Source: Phycisphaerales bacterium (GTDB lineage: Bacteria; Planctomycetota; Phycisphaerae; SM23-33). Taken from it: a DNA stretch of 13,547 bases. The stretch is from NCBI GenBank assembly GCA_003171235.1, contig PMYM01000184.1, forward strand, positions 1 through 13,547, read 5' to 3'. Positions 13,445 to 13,547 of this stretch are shown one piece after another. The position numbers were made by a program, and so were the translations under genes. Below the pieces are notes generated by a model, which was given only the letters and a program-made list of their open reading frames with translations, was not told the origin of the DNA and did not search any database. Positions within the stretch are counted from its first letter, which is position 1, and each line of letters starts with the position of its first letter.

Positions 13445-13547
13445 CTACAGTTCGGTTAACGCGAATTGGGCATTAATCAGCATCAGGGCATAGAAGGCGT
13501 ACAGACGTCCATCCTTGACCGACCCCTTAGAGCCTATCCTAATAACC
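13445..13547 (-). CDS. C-terminal end of an unidentified protein, runs off the window
   Basis: On the minus strand a frame is open from the window edge (13547) to TAG at 13447-13445, at least 33 sense codons. It reads VIRIGSKGSVKDGRLYAF, continues with a hydrophobic stretch YALMLINAQFAL, and ends TEL. Codon third positions are about 60% G/C, and the composition is protein-like. The start lies outside the window and I do not recognise the family. It would be convergent with the 888-residue gene. The gap 13372-13444 shows nothing recognisable. Confidence 0.35.
   Translation of the reverse strand, partial: VIRIGSKGSVKDGRLYAFYALMLINAQFALTEL

Overview
This window comes from a GC-rich bacterium. 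Codon third positions are strongly G/C, and long spurious open frames lie antisense to the real genes. The large secreted protein of glycoside-hydrolase type, the myo-inositol-phosphate synthase, the exopolysaccharide-type genes and the word-like intergenic repeats together suggest an environmental Planctomycetota-like lineage. That placement is an inference from gene content, because the window carries no rRNA or other taxonomic marker.

Left part (1-3120). A non-coding, repeat-containing segment (1-210) leads into a good sigma70-type promoter and a 25-residue, almost purely basic small protein (332-409), probably a small ribosomal protein. A large imperfect inverted repeat separates it from the convergent amrS (531-1568, minus), a radical SAM enzyme of the AmmeMemoRadiSam group. 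Divergent from amrS, behind a near-consensus promoter, is inositol-3-phosphate synthase (1777-2955), which is followed by a terminator and a second strong hairpin.

Middle part (3119-10476, all minus strand). In transcription order: a secreted TPR protein of unknown role (10476-9370); a membrane-anchored UDP-GlcNAc 4,6-dehydratase of the PglF/WbpM/CapD type (9275-7269); a DegT/DnrJ/EryC1/StrS sugar aminotransferase (7007-5886); a heparinase II/III-family protein of the exopolysaccharide-cluster type (5759-3726); and a GNAT acetyltransferase that overlaps it (3733-3119). The dehydratase, aminotransferase and acetyltransferase are the three activities needed to turn UDP-GlcNAc into a UDP-2,4-diacetamido-2,4,6-trideoxyhexose. 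This therefore looks like the edge of a surface-polysaccharide or glycosylation locus. The intergenic gaps in this block hold short-word tandem and inverted repeats.

Right part (10477-13547). A 228-bp divergent regulatory region with two clear hairpins precedes an 888-residue secreted protein (10705-13371). It looks like a degenerate DUF4091/GH123-like glycoside hydrolase carrying N-terminal beta-sandwich domains. The last ~100 bases hold the C-terminal end of an unidentified minus-strand gene that runs off the window.

No tRNA, rRNA, CRISPR array, integrase or transposase was recognised.
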